A DNA stretch of 64,000 nt from Leucobacter salsicius M1-8 (GTDB lineage Bacteria > Actinomycetota > Actinomycetes > Actinomycetales > Microbacteriaceae). The stretch covers positions 248,001 to 312,000 of the forward strand of contig NZ_AOCN01000015.1 in the NCBI RefSeq assembly GCF_000350525.1, given 5' to 3'. Below, piece after piece: positions 26,861 through 35,541 of this stretch. The position numbers and the translations under genes were made by a program. The notes under the pieces were generated by a model. It did no database searches, was not told the DNA's origin, and saw only the letters and a program-made list of their open reading frames with translations. Positions within the stretch are counted from its first letter, which is position 1, and each line of letters opens with the position of its first letter.

Positions 26861-27859
26861 TTATGCACCGTTGGGAATGGCCGCCGTATCCGTGCTGACG
26901 CGTTTGGCGTACCGGCCGGTGAGTGCTGCACCGATCTCTGCCAAATGGTTGCACACGCCTTGCGGAGCGGTAATCTCGAGCCACTCGACGAGCCCTGCGA
27001 GGTGGCCTGCAATCCCATACTCACTTGGTGCATGGATCACTACTGGGATGCGTCCATCGTGTGCAGCAGGGCCGATTTGTAGGTTGTCGCCGACTGCCAC
27101 TTGGAGAAAGCTGAGCCCTTCGGGGTCGCAGGTCGCGTGGACCTCCACAGCGTTACGGTGGCGCTCAGCCTCGTCAGTAAGCTCCCGCCAACTTGTCGCG
27201 AGGTCGAACTCCTTACTTCGCTGGACAGGGTCATTGCCGAGGGAAACGGAGGTAATGCGGTCGAGGCGAAACGTGCGCCGGCCCATTTCGGTGTGGGCCA
27301 CGAGGTACCACCGCGCCCCCTTCGCCACGAGGCCCAGCGGATGCACGATCCGCTCGGATTCCTTACCTGAGCTGTCGATGTAGCCAAGTTGGGCTTGCAC
27401 GCCTTGAATCACGGCGTCCTGCAGAACATCAAGGAAGCGCGGAGACGGTTTCACGGTATCTCTTGCGCCCCACGGCTTCGAATCCACGATCACAGAAGAC
27501 GCCGCTGCCTCAGCCTGCGTGCGGAAAGACTCGGGCAAGGCCCGGACCAGCTTTCGAAGTGCTGCCCTCAACTCAGGCCCGGCAGCATCAGCGGAGGCCG
27601 CCGGTCCCGCGACAAGAAAGAGGGCACGAGCTTCTCTTTCAGTGAGGCCCGACAGGTCGGTGCGCCCGCCACCTAAGAGGCGCCAGCCGCCGGAGCGACC
27701 TTGGATCGAGTAAATGGGTATCCCTGCCATGCCCAGGGCATCCAGGTCGCGGCGTGCCGTGCGTTCAGAAACCTCGAGCTCCTGTGCGACCTCTGCGGCA
27801 GTGACTTGTTTGCGTCGCTGCAGCATCAGGAGGATGGCAACCAAACGATCCGATTTCAT
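26861..27859 (-). CDS. WYL-domain transcriptional regulator (YafY-like)
   Basis: 332 aa. The N-terminal HTH_11 winged helix reads VAQELEVSERTARRDLDALG (about residues 23-42), and the WYL effector domain includes GLVAKGARWYLVAHTEMGRR. ATG 27859 follows GGAAG at about 10 nt; the longer frame lacks support. It is divergent from the alpha/beta hydrolase gene with two palindromes in the gap. It lies inside the segment bracketed by the two tRNA-Met repeats. Confidence 0.87.
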   Translation of the reverse strand: MKSDRLVAILLMLQRRKQVTAAEVAQELEVSERTARRDLDALGMAGIPIYSIQGRSGGWRLLGGGRTDLSGLTEREARALFLVAGPAASADAAGPELRAALRKLVRALPESFRTQAEAAASSVIVDSKPWGARDTVKPSPRFLDVLQDAVIQGVQAQLGYIDSSGKESERIVHPLGLVAKGARWYLVAHTEMGRRTFRLDRITSVSLGNDPVQRSKEFDLATSWRELTDEAERHRNAVEVHATCDPEGLSFLQVAVGDNLQIGPAAHDGRIPVVIHAPSEYGIAGHLAGLVEWLEITAPQGVCNHLAEIGAALTGRYAKRVSTDTAAIPNGA

Positions 27860-27890
27860 GATTTGTATACTTCCAGAAAAACCGGACACT

Positions 27891-27915
27891 AGGTGACCTA
27901 TTTAGGTAATTACCT
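27891..27915. promoter_or_regulatory. Two adjacent palindromes between WYL regulator and hydrolase
   Basis: AGGT-G-ACCT (27891-27899) and the perfect palindrome AGGTAATTACCT (27904-27915) share AGGT/ACCT ends and lie 8-32 nt before the hydrolase ATG. They are likely operator sites, perhaps for the WYL protein. Confidence 0.5.
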
Positions 27916-27922
27916 TGGAGAA

Positions 27923-28876
27923 ATGGATACACAAACTCATCAGATTGCATTCCCCGAAGCCAGCATTATTTCCGTCAATGGAGTCGATCCTGAAGTTTTC
28001 GAGGCTGGCAGAGAGAACGCGGGAAATCCGATCGTGCTCTGTCACGGTTGGCCCGATCTCGCGTACACCTGGCGCTTTCAGATGCCTGCGCTCGTCGCCG
28101 CCGGCTACCACGTGATCGCACCGAACCAGCGGGGATTCGGCAACTCAGCAAGACCAGACAACATCGTCGACTACGACGTTGAGCACCTCACGGGCGACCT
28201 CACGGCTCTGCTCGACCACTTCGGTTACGAGAGCGCGACATTCATCGGTCACGACTGGGGTGCATTTATCGTTTGGAGCCTCACGCTGCTGTACCCGCAG
28301 CGGGTCGACAAGGTCGTGGCGCTCAGCTTGCCCTACCTCGCGCGCGGCGAGATGCCATGGCTTGATTTCATGGAGGCAGTGTTCGGCAGTGACTACTATT
28401 TCGTGCACTTCAATAAGCAGCCGGGTGTCGCGGACGCCGTCTTCGACACGGATCCCGCGAATTTCATCAACAACCTCTACCGTCGGGACGAACCACTCAT
28501 GCCGCCCAAGCCGGGCATGGCACTCATCGAGATCGCCCAGAGCGATTCTCCTCTAGGCGAGCCCCTGCTCTCCGAACGCGAGCTTGCAGTCTACGATTCC
28601 GCGTTCACCCGTTCGGGGTTCACCGGCGGAATTAACTGGTACCGCAACCTCAACCGCAACTGGCACCTGCTCGCAGAGGCCGACCCCATCATCCACCAGC
28701 CCGCACTCATGATCTACGGCCTTCGCGACGCAGTCGCCCGCTCGGAAAACCTGTCAGCATTCGTGCCAAATGTTGAAGAGCTCTGCTTTGACAGCGGCCA
28801 CTGGGTCCATCAGGAATGCCCCACCGAAACCACGAGTGCGATCCTTGAATGGCTGGCTCGGACCCCCGCCAGCTAG
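27923..28876 (+). CDS. Alpha/beta hydrolase, epoxide hydrolase-like
   Basis: 317 aa. The oxyanion motif is HGWPDLAYTWRFQMP (near residue 41) and the nucleophile elbow is GHDWGAFIVW (Asp, near residue 109), as in soluble epoxide hydrolases and haloalkane dehalogenases. The catalytic His is probably in DSGHWVHQECP near the C-terminus. GGAGAA lies immediately before ATG 27923, a tight spacing; a GTG at 27893 is an alternative start but would place the palindromes inside the gene. Overlaps nothing; the YdeI-like gene follows by 8 nt. Confidence 0.85.
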   Translation: MDTQTHQIAFPEASIISVNGVDPEVFEAGRENAGNPIVLCHGWPDLAYTWRFQMPALVAAGYHVIAPNQRGFGNSARPDNIVDYDVEHLTGDLTALLDHFGYESATFIGHDWGAFIVWSLTLLYPQRVDKVVALSLPYLARGEMPWLDFMEAVFGSDYYFVHFNKQPGVADAVFDTDPANFINNLYRRDEPLMPPKPGMALIEIAQSDSPLGEPLLSERELAVYDSAFTRSGFTGGINWYRNLNRNWHLLAEADPIIHQPALMIYGLRDAVARSENLSAFVPNVEELCFDSGHWVHQECPTETTSAILEWLARTPAS

Positions 28877-28884
28877 GACGCAAC

Positions 28885-29469
28885 ATGCCTGACACGCTAT
28901 TTTTCGGTGATTCTGATGATTTCAGCGACTGGTTAGAAACACACCACAACCACACAACTGAAGCGTGGCTGCTGTTCCACAAGAAAGGCTCTGGGATGGT
29001 CACCCAAACCTGGTCTGAAGCTGTCGACGTCGCACTGTGTTTTGGATGGATAGATGGGCTCAGACAACGTGTCGATAGTGACAGCTATCGAGTGCGATTT
29101 ACGCCTCGCAAGCGAAGTAGCGTGTTGAGTTCCGTAAATGTGGAAAAGGTTGAGGCGTTGATGCGGCTGGGCAAAATGAGGCCCGAAGGCATCGAACTTT
29201 TCAACAGCCGAAAAGACCCCCAAGGCTACTCGTCTGAAACGCGAAACGTTGACCTGCATCCTGCCTATGAACAGAAATTCAAGGAGCATCAGCAAGCTTG
29301 GGACAGCTTTTCGAGGTTCGCGCCGTCATACAGACGCGACGCTGTCTGGTGGGTAATGAGCGCGAAGCGAGAAGAAACGAGGTTGAAGAGATTGGATCTC
29401 TTGATCTCCTCATCAGCTCAGGAGCAAAGAGTTCCCGTATTCAGGGCAAAATCCGGTCCCATCTCCTGA
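28885..29469 (+). CDS. YdeI/OmpD-associated family protein
   Basis: 194 aa. It has the family layout SDDFSDWLETHH, TEAWLLFHKKGSG, TWSEAVDVALCFGWIDGLRQ and VRFTPRKRSSVLSSVNVEKV. Relatives are small cytosolic proteins linked in E. coli to envelope stress and antimicrobial peptide tolerance; the molecular function is not known. AGGAC precedes the ATG. Sampled stretches are about 55% G+C, clearly below the neighbouring core genes, which supports transfer. Confidence 0.83.
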   Translation: MPDTLFFGDSDDFSDWLETHHNHTTEAWLLFHKKGSGMVTQTWSEAVDVALCFGWIDGLRQRVDSDSYRVRFTPRKRSSVLSSVNVEKVEALMRLGKMRPEGIELFNSRKDPQGYSSETRNVDLHPAYEQKFKEHQQAWDSFSRFAPSYRRDAVWWVMSAKREETRLKRLDLLISSSAQEQRVPVFRAKSGPIS

Positions 29470-29503
29470 GACATGCTCTGCCAAGCTCCTCCTTCTTGAG
29501 GGG

Positions 29504-29588
29504 CTTGGCAGAGTAGCTCGGCTGGTTAGAGCGCACGACTCATAATCGTGAGGTCGCGGGATCGAGTCCCGCCTCAGCTACGAGCAAG
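29504..29588 (+). repeat. 85-nt direct repeat containing tRNA-Met, right copy
   Basis: Second copy of the repeat at 26691-26775, with base changes at 29510 (A for T) and 29520 (G for A). Confidence 0.85.
29507..29580 (+). tRNA. tRNA-Met (CAT), second copy, probably impaired
   Basis: 74 nt, identical to 26694-26767 except for two bases. The change at position 4 gives an A4:A69 mismatch in the acceptor stem (GGCAGAG against CTCAGCT). The change at position 14 replaces the nearly universal A14, which pairs with U8 in the core, by G. Anticodon and T arms are intact. Function is doubtful. Confidence 0.75.
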
Positions 29589-29598
29589 TCGCGTAATG

Positions 29599-29616
29599 CC
29601 CCCGTTCATGCGGGGG
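29599..29616. terminator. Small terminator-like hairpin after second tRNA-Met
   Basis: CCCCCG-TTCATG-CGGGGG, followed by TTCTG. Confidence 0.55.
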
Positions 29617-29668
29617 TTCTGCGTTTCCCGTTAAATGATCCGGATCCCCTCGTCAGCGCGCGCCGCGA

Positions 29669-29674
29669 TACGAT
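29669..29674 (+). promoter_or_regulatory. -10 box TACGAT of the DUF1345 gene
   Basis: Six nt before the ATG at 29681; leaderless arrangement. Confidence 0.5.
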
Positions 29675-29680
29675 GCGCTC

Positions 29681-30364
29681 ATGGGGGCCCTATCTACTCG
29701 CTCGCAGGTGCGCATGCGCATACTCGTGGCGCTCATCGCCGGCTGGGTGACCGGGATCGTCATGTCAACCACGGTGGACCTGGCGACCAGCATCGTGGCA
29801 GGGTGGGGCGTACTGGCGTTGGTGAACGTCGTGTGGGGGCTGCTCACTATCTGGCCGATGAACGCTGAGCAGACGCGCGCGCATGCGGTGGCCGAAGACC
29901 CGGGGCGCAACCTCGCCGATACCATCTCGGTCGCGGGCAGCCTCATCAGCTTGTTCGCGGTGACGCTCGTGATCGCAGATTCCCAGGCCTCCCACGATCC
30001 CAAGAATCAATACCTGCTCGCCGGTGTCGCCGTGCTGAGTGTGGCGACCTCTTGGGCGCTGATCCAGTTCAACTACGTGCTGCGATACGCCCGGGTGTAT
30101 TACGCCCCGGCTGCGGACAACGATCCGGCCGCCGAGGAACCGAGCCACGCTGGCGGTATCACCTTCAACCAAACTGAGCCACCCGAGTACACCGACTTCA
30201 TCTACTTCGGTATCGGTTTAGGCATGACCTACCAGGTGGCCGACACGAACGTGACGAGTAACCAGATTCGAAGAATCGTGATCGGGCACACCGTACTCGC
30301 GTTCCTGTTCGCCACCGTCATTCTGGCGACCATCGTGAACCTGGTCACGAGCATCGGAAGCTAG
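29681..30364 (+). CDS. DUF1345 membrane protein
   Basis: 227 aa with about five membrane helices. The C-terminal half has the DUF1345 signature EPPEYTDFIYFGIGLGMTYQ followed by VADTNVTSNQIRRIVIGHTV. Function of the family is unknown. It starts just right of the tRNA-Met repeat and probably belongs to the ancestral chromosome. Confidence 0.85.
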   Translation: MGALSTRSQVRMRILVALIAGWVTGIVMSTTVDLATSIVAGWGVLALVNVVWGLLTIWPMNAEQTRAHAVAEDPGRNLADTISVAGSLISLFAVTLVIADSQASHDPKNQYLLAGVAVLSVATSWALIQFNYVLRYARVYYAPAADNDPAAEEPSHAGGITFNQTEPPEYTDFIYFGIGLGMTYQVADTNVTSNQIRRIVIGHTVLAFLFATVILATIVNLVTSIGS

Positions 30365-30390
30365 ACGAGCCAGCCGGCTCAAGTACCCGG

Positions 30391-31494
30391 CTACATGCGA
30401 TTGAGCACCGACTCCGCAAACCCCATGCCGGTGCTCATGCCCGTTCCGTTCATGACACAGGCGATAAACACGTCAGCCGCGGGCTCCCGCACAAAGAACG
30501 GCTCGGTCGCCGCCCACGCGTATTCGCCATGCCAGCGCCGCCGCACCGTCAGCGGAACGCCGAGCAACTGCGTGAACTCGCGCAAGAGTAGGTCGTCGAG
30601 CGCTTCCTCCTTAAACGGGCTGTGCGTGTGGGCGTAGGCGTGGGTATCGCCGAGCACAAGCCGTCCATTGGGGCGTTGCGACATCTTGACGTTGACGAAC
30701 GCGTCCGCCAACTCGGGCCGATCGCGTGCCATGCGCTCGCGAATGCTTGTGGCCTCGGCATGGTGGGACAGCCCGTCGTAGCGCAGCACGGCGGTGCCGG
30801 TGAGCACGACAGGGGAGAACTGGCTCCCGGCGGGTGCATCGGTCTCGAGCATGTGCAGCAGGCATCGTTTGAATCCAGCCTCCTCCGTGATCTCCGGGAA
30901 AAGCAGATCGAGGTCATGACCGGTAGCAATCACAATCTTGTCTGCCGACACGCTGCCGCGGCTCGTGTGTACGACGCCCGCCTCGACCCCAGTGACGTTG
31001 GTGCGATACCTGAACTCGACTCCCTCCGTAGCCAGGTACCGTGCCAGCGCCGGAATCGCTTCGGGGGAGTTCACCCGTAGATCGTTGCCACAGAACGCCG
31101 CCCCGACGAGTCGGGGGTCGGCGATCGAGGCGAGCTCTCGTGCTTGATCGGGGGACAGTAGATCCACGCTTCCGTCGCGCAGCTCAGCGAACCGGTGCAG
31201 CAGTGTCCACTCGTCTTCGGCGCGAGCCACGATGAGGGTGCCTGCCTCCCTGATCCAGAACCCGGCCTGCGCCGCGAGCCTGAGCCAGTGGGCTCGGCCC
31301 GCGATGGCATAGTCGAGCCCCTTGCCGTCCTGCGTCGTGATGCCCACGTGCCCAAAATTGCGAATCGAAGCGCCTACGGGCCGATCCGTCCGTTCGAGCA
31401 CGACGACGCGCATGCCGCGTTCGTGCGCGAGCCCAATGACGCCGGATCCCACGACCGCGAGATCGAACTGCGGCGCGATGCTCACGCGCCGCAC
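30391..31494 (-). CDS. FAD-dependent oxidoreductase (TIGR03364-like), with probable 5-residue deletion in the FAD fold
   Basis: 367 aa DAO-superfamily protein resembling the group found near phosphonate-metabolism genes. Recognisable parts are AVVGSGVIGLAH, LERTDRPVGASIRNFGHVGI and the C-terminal ACVMNGTGMSTGMGFAESVL. In the family about 18 residues normally separate the GxGxxG from the acidic residue that ends the second strand; here GLAH is followed at once by ERGMRVVVLER, about five residues too few, so the FAD-binding helix is shortened. The first GTG is 31494, another is 31485; no ribosome site supports either. Probably non-functional or a local sequence error. Confidence 0.75.
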   Translation of the reverse strand: MRRVSIAPQFDLAVVGSGVIGLAHERGMRVVVLERTDRPVGASIRNFGHVGITTQDGKGLDYAIAGRAHWLRLAAQAGFWIREAGTLIVARAEDEWTLLHRFAELRDGSVDLLSPDQARELASIADPRLVGAAFCGNDLRVNSPEAIPALARYLATEGVEFRYRTNVTGVEAGVVHTSRGSVSADKIVIATGHDLDLLFPEITEEAGFKRCLLHMLETDAPAGSQFSPVVLTGTAVLRYDGLSHHAEATSIRERMARDRPELADAFVNVKMSQRPNGRLVLGDTHAYAHTHSPFKEEALDDLLLREFTQLLGVPLTVRRRWHGEYAWAATEPFFVREPAADVFIACVMNGTGMSTGMGFAESVLNRM

Positions 31495-31727
31495 CGCTCA
31501 AACGAGACAACGCTTTTGGGCCTGGATACTCGGCGGGGGTGACGGCTGTGTGTGCGCATGCGGGTCAGCGCCTCTCTACGTGCGATGGGTGTACCAACAC
31601 AGCAGAATAGGGGGCCAGAGAGACCACCGGGTGGACTGTGCTTGGCCATACCGGGGCCAGGCGATGGCGCGTATATGAACGACTGGCGCCGAGGGCCAAC
31701 GGCCTAAGGGCGAGGCAGCGCCCGCCG

Positions 31728-32711
31728 TTAGGCCCCCGGAGCTGCCAACCGCACCGACTCCAACTGCTCGGCGCGCGTGGGCGCCGCGTGGACGGTGATG
31801 AGCTCGTCGGCATCGGCATAGCGCGCAAACGCTTCGAGTTCGTCGCGCACGCGCTCGGGGCCGCCGATCGCGGTGTACTTCAGCATGCCGCGAATCTCGA
31901 TCCCCGCGGGGGTGTCCATGAGCGCTGCACCCTCGTCGATTGTGAGCTCCTGCGCGCGCCCCCGCGACAGGAACCTGCGCACCCGGTCCGCCTCCGTGCG
32001 CATGAACAACGTCTCGGCGGCCTCATCGGTCTCGGCGGCCACCACGTTGATGCCCGCGCTCACGTACGGCTCGGGGTGCGCTTCGCTCGGTCGGTAGCTC
32101 GCGCGGTAGTGCGCCACGGCCGAGGTCAGGTGCTGCGGCGCGAAGTGCGAGGCGAACGAGTACGGAACGCCGAGCTGGGCCGCGAGCGACGCCCCAAACA
32201 TGCTTGAGCCCAGAATGGTCAGCGGCACCTTGGTGCCGCGCCCGGGGTACGCGTTGACCGCGGTGCGGGGCAGCTCGTCTGAAAGGTAGGTCTGCAGTTC
32301 CATCACGTCTTGCGGAAACGCGTCGGCGGCCTGCAGCGTGCGCCGCAGTGCACGAAAAGTCGCCCCGTCGGTGCCCGGCGCGCGCCCGAGCCCCAGGTCG
32401 ATGCGGCCGGGATGTAGCTCGGCGAGCGTGCCAAACTGTTCGGCAATCACGAGCGGTGAATGGTTGGGCAGCATGACGCCGCCCGCCCCCAATCGAATCG
32501 TCGACGTCTGTGACGCGATGTGCGCAATCAGCACCGCGGTCGCGCTCGATGCGATCGACGGCATGTTGTGGTGCTCGGCGTACCAGATGCGCTGGTAGCC
32601 ACTCGCCTCCGCGAGCTGCGCGGTCGCGACGGAGTGGGCGAACGCGTCTGCGATGCTTCCGTTCTCTTCAACTGTTGCCAGGTCTAAAAGGGAGAGCGGG
32701 GTGTGTGCCAT
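31728..32711 (-). CDS. LLM-class flavin-dependent oxidoreductase (luciferase-like)
   Basis: 327 aa. The bacterial luciferase-like fold is shown by [20 protein letters not shown] (about residues 39-58), [20 protein letters not shown] and [13 protein letters not shown]; this is the MsnO8-type subgroup. Such enzymes use FMNH2 or F420H2; the substrate is unknown. The 233 nt between it and the FAD oxidoreductase hold no gene that I can support. Confidence 0.87.
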   Translation of the reverse strand: MAHTPLSLLDLATVEENGSIADAFAHSVATAQLAEASGYQRIWYAEHHNMPSIASSATAVLIAHIASQTSTIRLGAGGVMLPNHSPLVIAEQFGTLAELHPGRIDLGLGRAPGTDGATFRALRRTLQAADAFPQDVMELQTYLSDELPRTAVNAYPGRGTKVPLTILGSSMFGASLAAQLGVPYSFASHFAPQHLTSAVAHYRASYRPSEAHPEPYVSAGINVVAAETDEAAETLFMRTEADRVRRFLSRGRAQELTIDEGAALMDTPAGIEIRGMLKYTAIGGPERVRDELEAFARYADADELITVHAAPTRAEQLESVRLAAPGA

Positions 32712-32722
32712 AACAAATGCAA

Positions 32723-32760
32723 CGCGCCCTGCCCCCGGATATTCCCGGGGGCAGGGCGCG
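32723..32760 (-). terminator. Terminator of the carboxylase gene
   Basis: A perfect 16-bp stem CGCGCCCTGCCCCCGG / CCGGGGGCAGGGCGCG with a 6-nt loop, 46 nt past the carboxylase stop; a modest T-rich stretch follows on the minus strand. Confidence 0.7.
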
Positions 32761-32806
32761 TGCGATCCGGATCGCCCCGAAGAGCGGCCCTGAGGCCTAA
32801 GCGGGA

Positions 32807-34591
32807 CTACGCGCCGGGGGCCGTAGCGTCTGCGTCCACGATCGACAGCAGCACGTGGCCGCTGGGCACGGTCTGGCCGACGGGTGAGTCCACGCCTGCC
32901 ACGACGCCCGAGCGGTGCGCGTAGATCGACTGTTCCATCTTCATCGCCTCGAGTACGACGATGAGTTCGCCCTCGGTGACCTCCTGGCCGTCCTCGACCG
33001 CGAGCTTTACGACGGTGGCCTGCATGGGAGCGGTGATCGCGTCGCCCGCAGCGGCACTCACGCCTGCACCCTTGGCACGGCGCGGGGCGGGGCCACGCGT
33101 GACCTCCTGGTCGACGAGCGGCAGCAGCGTGGCGGGCATGGTGACCTCGACGCGGCGACCCTCGACCTCAACGGTCACCGTGCGACGCTTCGGATCCTGT
33201 GCGATGGGCGGTACTTCGCCCTCCCACGGCTCGATGTTGTTGACGAACTCTGACTCGATCCAGGTCGTGTAGACGCCGAAATTGCCCTCGGGGGCGGTAA
33301 ACGCCTCGTCGCGCACGATGACGCGGTGGAAGGGGAGCACGGTCGGCAGACCCTGCACCTCGAACTCGTCGAGGGCGCGACGAGCGCGCTGCAGCGCCTC
33401 CTCACGGGTTGCCCCGGTGACGATCAGCTTGCCGAGCATCGAGTCAAACGAACCCGAGATGACATCGCCCGTGGCGACGCCCGTATCGACGCGCACACCA
33501 GGGCCCGAGGCGGGCTTGAACAGCGCGACGGGGCCGGGGGCAGGGAGGAATCCGTTGCCTGCATCCTCGCCGTTCAGACGGAACTCGAACGAGTGGCCGT
33601 GCGCGACGGGGTCAGCGTAATCAAGCACGCCGCCCTCGGCGATGCGGAACTGTTCGCGCACCAGGTCGATGCCCGTGATCTCTTCCGAGACGCAGTGCTC
33701 GACCTGCAGGCGCGTGTTCACCTCGAGGAACGACACGGTGCCGTCCTTCGCGACCAAGAACTCGCAGGTGCCGGCGCCGACGTAGCCGACCTCCTTGAGG
33801 ATGGCCTTCGACGACGAGTACAGGCGCTCGATCTGCTCGTCGGTGAGGAACGGCGCGGGCGCCTCCTCAACCAGCTTCTGGTGGCGGCGCTGCAGCGAGC
33901 AGTCGCGCGTCGAAATGACGACGACGTTGCCGTGCTCGTCGGCGAGGCACTGGGTTTCGACGTGGCGGGGCTTCTCGAGGAACTTCTCGACGAAGCACTC
34001 ACCGCGACCGAAGGCGGTTACTGCCTCGCGGGTGGCCGACTCGAACAGCTCGGCGACCTCTTCACGGTCGTACGCGACCTTCAGGCCGCGGCCGCCGCCG
34101 CCGAACGCCGCCTTGATGGCGATGGGCAGGCCCACCTCATCGGCAAACGCGAGCACCTCTTCGGCGTTCTTCACCGGGTCACTCGTGCCCGGGGCGAGGG
34201 GGGCGCCCACCTTTTCGGCCACGTGACGGGCCGAGACCTTGTCGCCGAGACGCTCGATGGCCTCGGGGCTCGGGCCGATCCAGGTGAGACCAGCATCGAT
34301 CACTGCCTGGGCGAACTGGGCGTTCTCGGCGAGGAAGCCATAGCCGGGGTGCACCGCATCGGCGCCCGAGCGGCGTGCGACCGCCAGCAACTTCTCGATG
34401 ACGAGGTAGGTCTCGGCGCTGGTGGTGCCGCCGAGGGCGTAAGCCTCATCGGCGAGCTGCGCGTGCATGGCATCCCGGTCCTGATCGGCGTACACCGCCA
34501 CCGAAGCGATGCCGCTGTCAGCGGCGGCACGAATAATGCGGACAGCGATCTCACCGCGGTTGGCGATGAGGACTTTACGAATACGCGACAT
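32807..34591 (-). CDS. Acetyl/propionyl-CoA carboxylase alpha chain (biotin carboxylase + BCCP)
   Basis: 594 aa. The N-terminal biotin carboxylase part begins [16 protein letters not shown] and includes [14 protein letters not shown], the ATP-grasp glycine loop [20 protein letters not shown] and [10 protein letters not shown]; the C-terminal biotinyl domain has VLEAMKMEQ, with the Lys to be biotinylated near residue 560. It carboxylates biotin for acyl-CoA carboxylation, needed for fatty-acid synthesis. ATG 34591 follows TAGGCT by 7 nt; the longer frame to 34735 has no homology. The carboxyltransferase beta subunit is not in the window. Confidence 0.93.
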   Translation of the reverse strand: MSRIRKVLIANRGEIAVRIIRAAADSGIASVAVYADQDRDAMHAQLADEAYALGGTTSAETYLVIEKLLAVARRSGADAVHPGYGFLAENAQFAQAVIDAGLTWIGPSPEAIERLGDKVSARHVAEKVGAPLAPGTSDPVKNAEEVLAFADEVGLPIAIKAAFGGGGRGLKVAYDREEVAELFESATREAVTAFGRGECFVEKFLEKPRHVETQCLADEHGNVVVISTRDCSLQRRHQKLVEEAPAPFLTDEQIERLYSSSKAILKEVGYVGAGTCEFLVAKDGTVSFLEVNTRLQVEHCVSEEITGIDLVREQFRIAEGGVLDYADPVAHGHSFEFRLNGEDAGNGFLPAPGPVALFKPASGPGVRVDTGVATGDVISGSFDSMLGKLIVTGATREEALQRARRALDEFEVQGLPTVLPFHRVIVRDEAFTAPEGNFGVYTTWIESEFVNNIEPWEGEVPPIAQDPKRRTVTVEVEGRRVEVTMPATLLPLVDQEVTRGPAPRRAKGAGVSAAAGDAITAPMQATVVKLAVEDGQEVTEGELIVVLEAMKMEQSIYAHRSGVVAGVDSPVGQTVPSGHVLLSIVDADATAPGA

Positions 34592-34598
34592 GCGCTCC

Positions 34599-34604
34599 AG
34601 CCTA
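34599..34604 (-). promoter_or_regulatory. -10 box TAGGCT of the carboxylase gene
   Basis: Seven nt before ATG 34591. An apparent GGAG between them would be lost or useless if transcription starts at the ATG. Confidence 0.5.
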
Positions 34605-34824
34605 TTCCAGCGAGGTGACCGTACCTTGGATATATCGCACAAACCTTTCTCGGCTTCGTTGCCGGTATGCACAGTGCGGGGCGCTCGAGCGGGCTCGCGA
34701 CGCACTATTGGACGCCGGATCATTGCGCCGAGCAACCTCGCCCTATGCGAACGCGCACGTCGCCGATAATCTGAAACCGGTGCGACTTCTCACGCACCCA
34801 ACCTGCAACCCGATGGAGGGCTCC

Positions 34825-35451
34825 ATGGCCAGTGAATCTGAACTCAACGCGCTGCTGGGGCAGGTGCCGGTGGGCGACCTCGCCGCGAAGTTTGGTGTGG
34901 ACGAAGCAACCGTGACGGCGGCCGTGCGGCAGGCGTTGCCGGGGCTCGTGGGCGGCATGGCCGTGAACGCGAGCGACGAGACTGGCGCGGCGAAGCTACA
35001 GGCGGCGGTGCAGAAGCATCAGCCCGCGAGCGGGAAGCCGACGCTCCAAGCGATCGATGTTGAAGACGGTCAGAAGATCGTTCAGCACGTGCTCGGTGAC
35101 AAGAAGGATGACGTTGCCCTGGCGCTCGGTTCACAGGCTGGCAATTCAGCGGTGGCCGACCTGGTCCCTCAGCTGTTGCCCCTACTCGCGCCGCTCGTGA
35201 TGCAGTTTCTTGCCGGCAAGATCGGTGGAGGTGGTGGTGGCACCGTGAGCTCGGGCGGAGGCCTCGGCGGCGTGCTCGGAGACCTGTTGGGCGGGTTGGT
35301 GGGTGGCGGCTCAAACTCCGGCACGAAGAAGAAGTCTGAACCCGCGGGCGGCGATATCGGTGATCTGCTCGGTGGCCTCCTGGGCGGTGGCGGCAAGAAC
35401 TCCGGCGGCGGCGGTCTGGGCGGGCTCCTGGGCGGCCTGTTCGGTAAGTAG
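34825..35451 (+). CDS. DUF937 domain-containing protein
   Basis: 208 aa. The first ~130 residues match the DUF937 pattern (LNALLGQVPVGDLAAKFGVD then AVRQALPGLVGGMAVNA and DVALALGSQAGNSAVADLVP). The C-terminal ~80 residues are a low-complexity Gly-rich repeat (GGLLGGLFG-like units), probably flexible. ATG 34825 follows GGAGG by 6 nt; the longer frame is not supported. Function unknown. Confidence 0.8.
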   Translation: MASESELNALLGQVPVGDLAAKFGVDEATVTAAVRQALPGLVGGMAVNASDETGAAKLQAAVQKHQPASGKPTLQAIDVEDGQKIVQHVLGDKKDDVALALGSQAGNSAVADLVPQLLPLLAPLVMQFLAGKIGGGGGGTVSSGGGLGGVLGDLLGGLVGGGSNSGTKKKSEPAGGDIGDLLGGLLGGGGKNSGGGGLGGLLGGLFGK

Positions 35452-35528
35452 GGCACCAGGAGACGCCGCGGTCGCAGCCACCGGCGCACGGTTGCGCTCA
35501 CAAGAGGCGCACGGTCAGGGGTGCTGGG

Positions 35529-35534
35529 TAGACT
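35529..35534 (+). promoter_or_regulatory. -10 box TAGACT of the dehydratase pair
   Basis: Seven nt before GTG 35542; leaderless arrangement. Confidence 0.5.
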
Positions 35535-35541
35535 GACCTCC

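Noticed and set aside
31495-31727. Possible small gene between the two oxidoreductase genes
   Set aside because: No frame has a start with a ribosome site or -10 box, and none gives a recognisable peptide.
33326-34618. 430-codon plus-strand open frame opposite the carboxylase gene
   Set aside because: The minus strand encodes a clear biotin carboxylase; the plus frame has no known motif.
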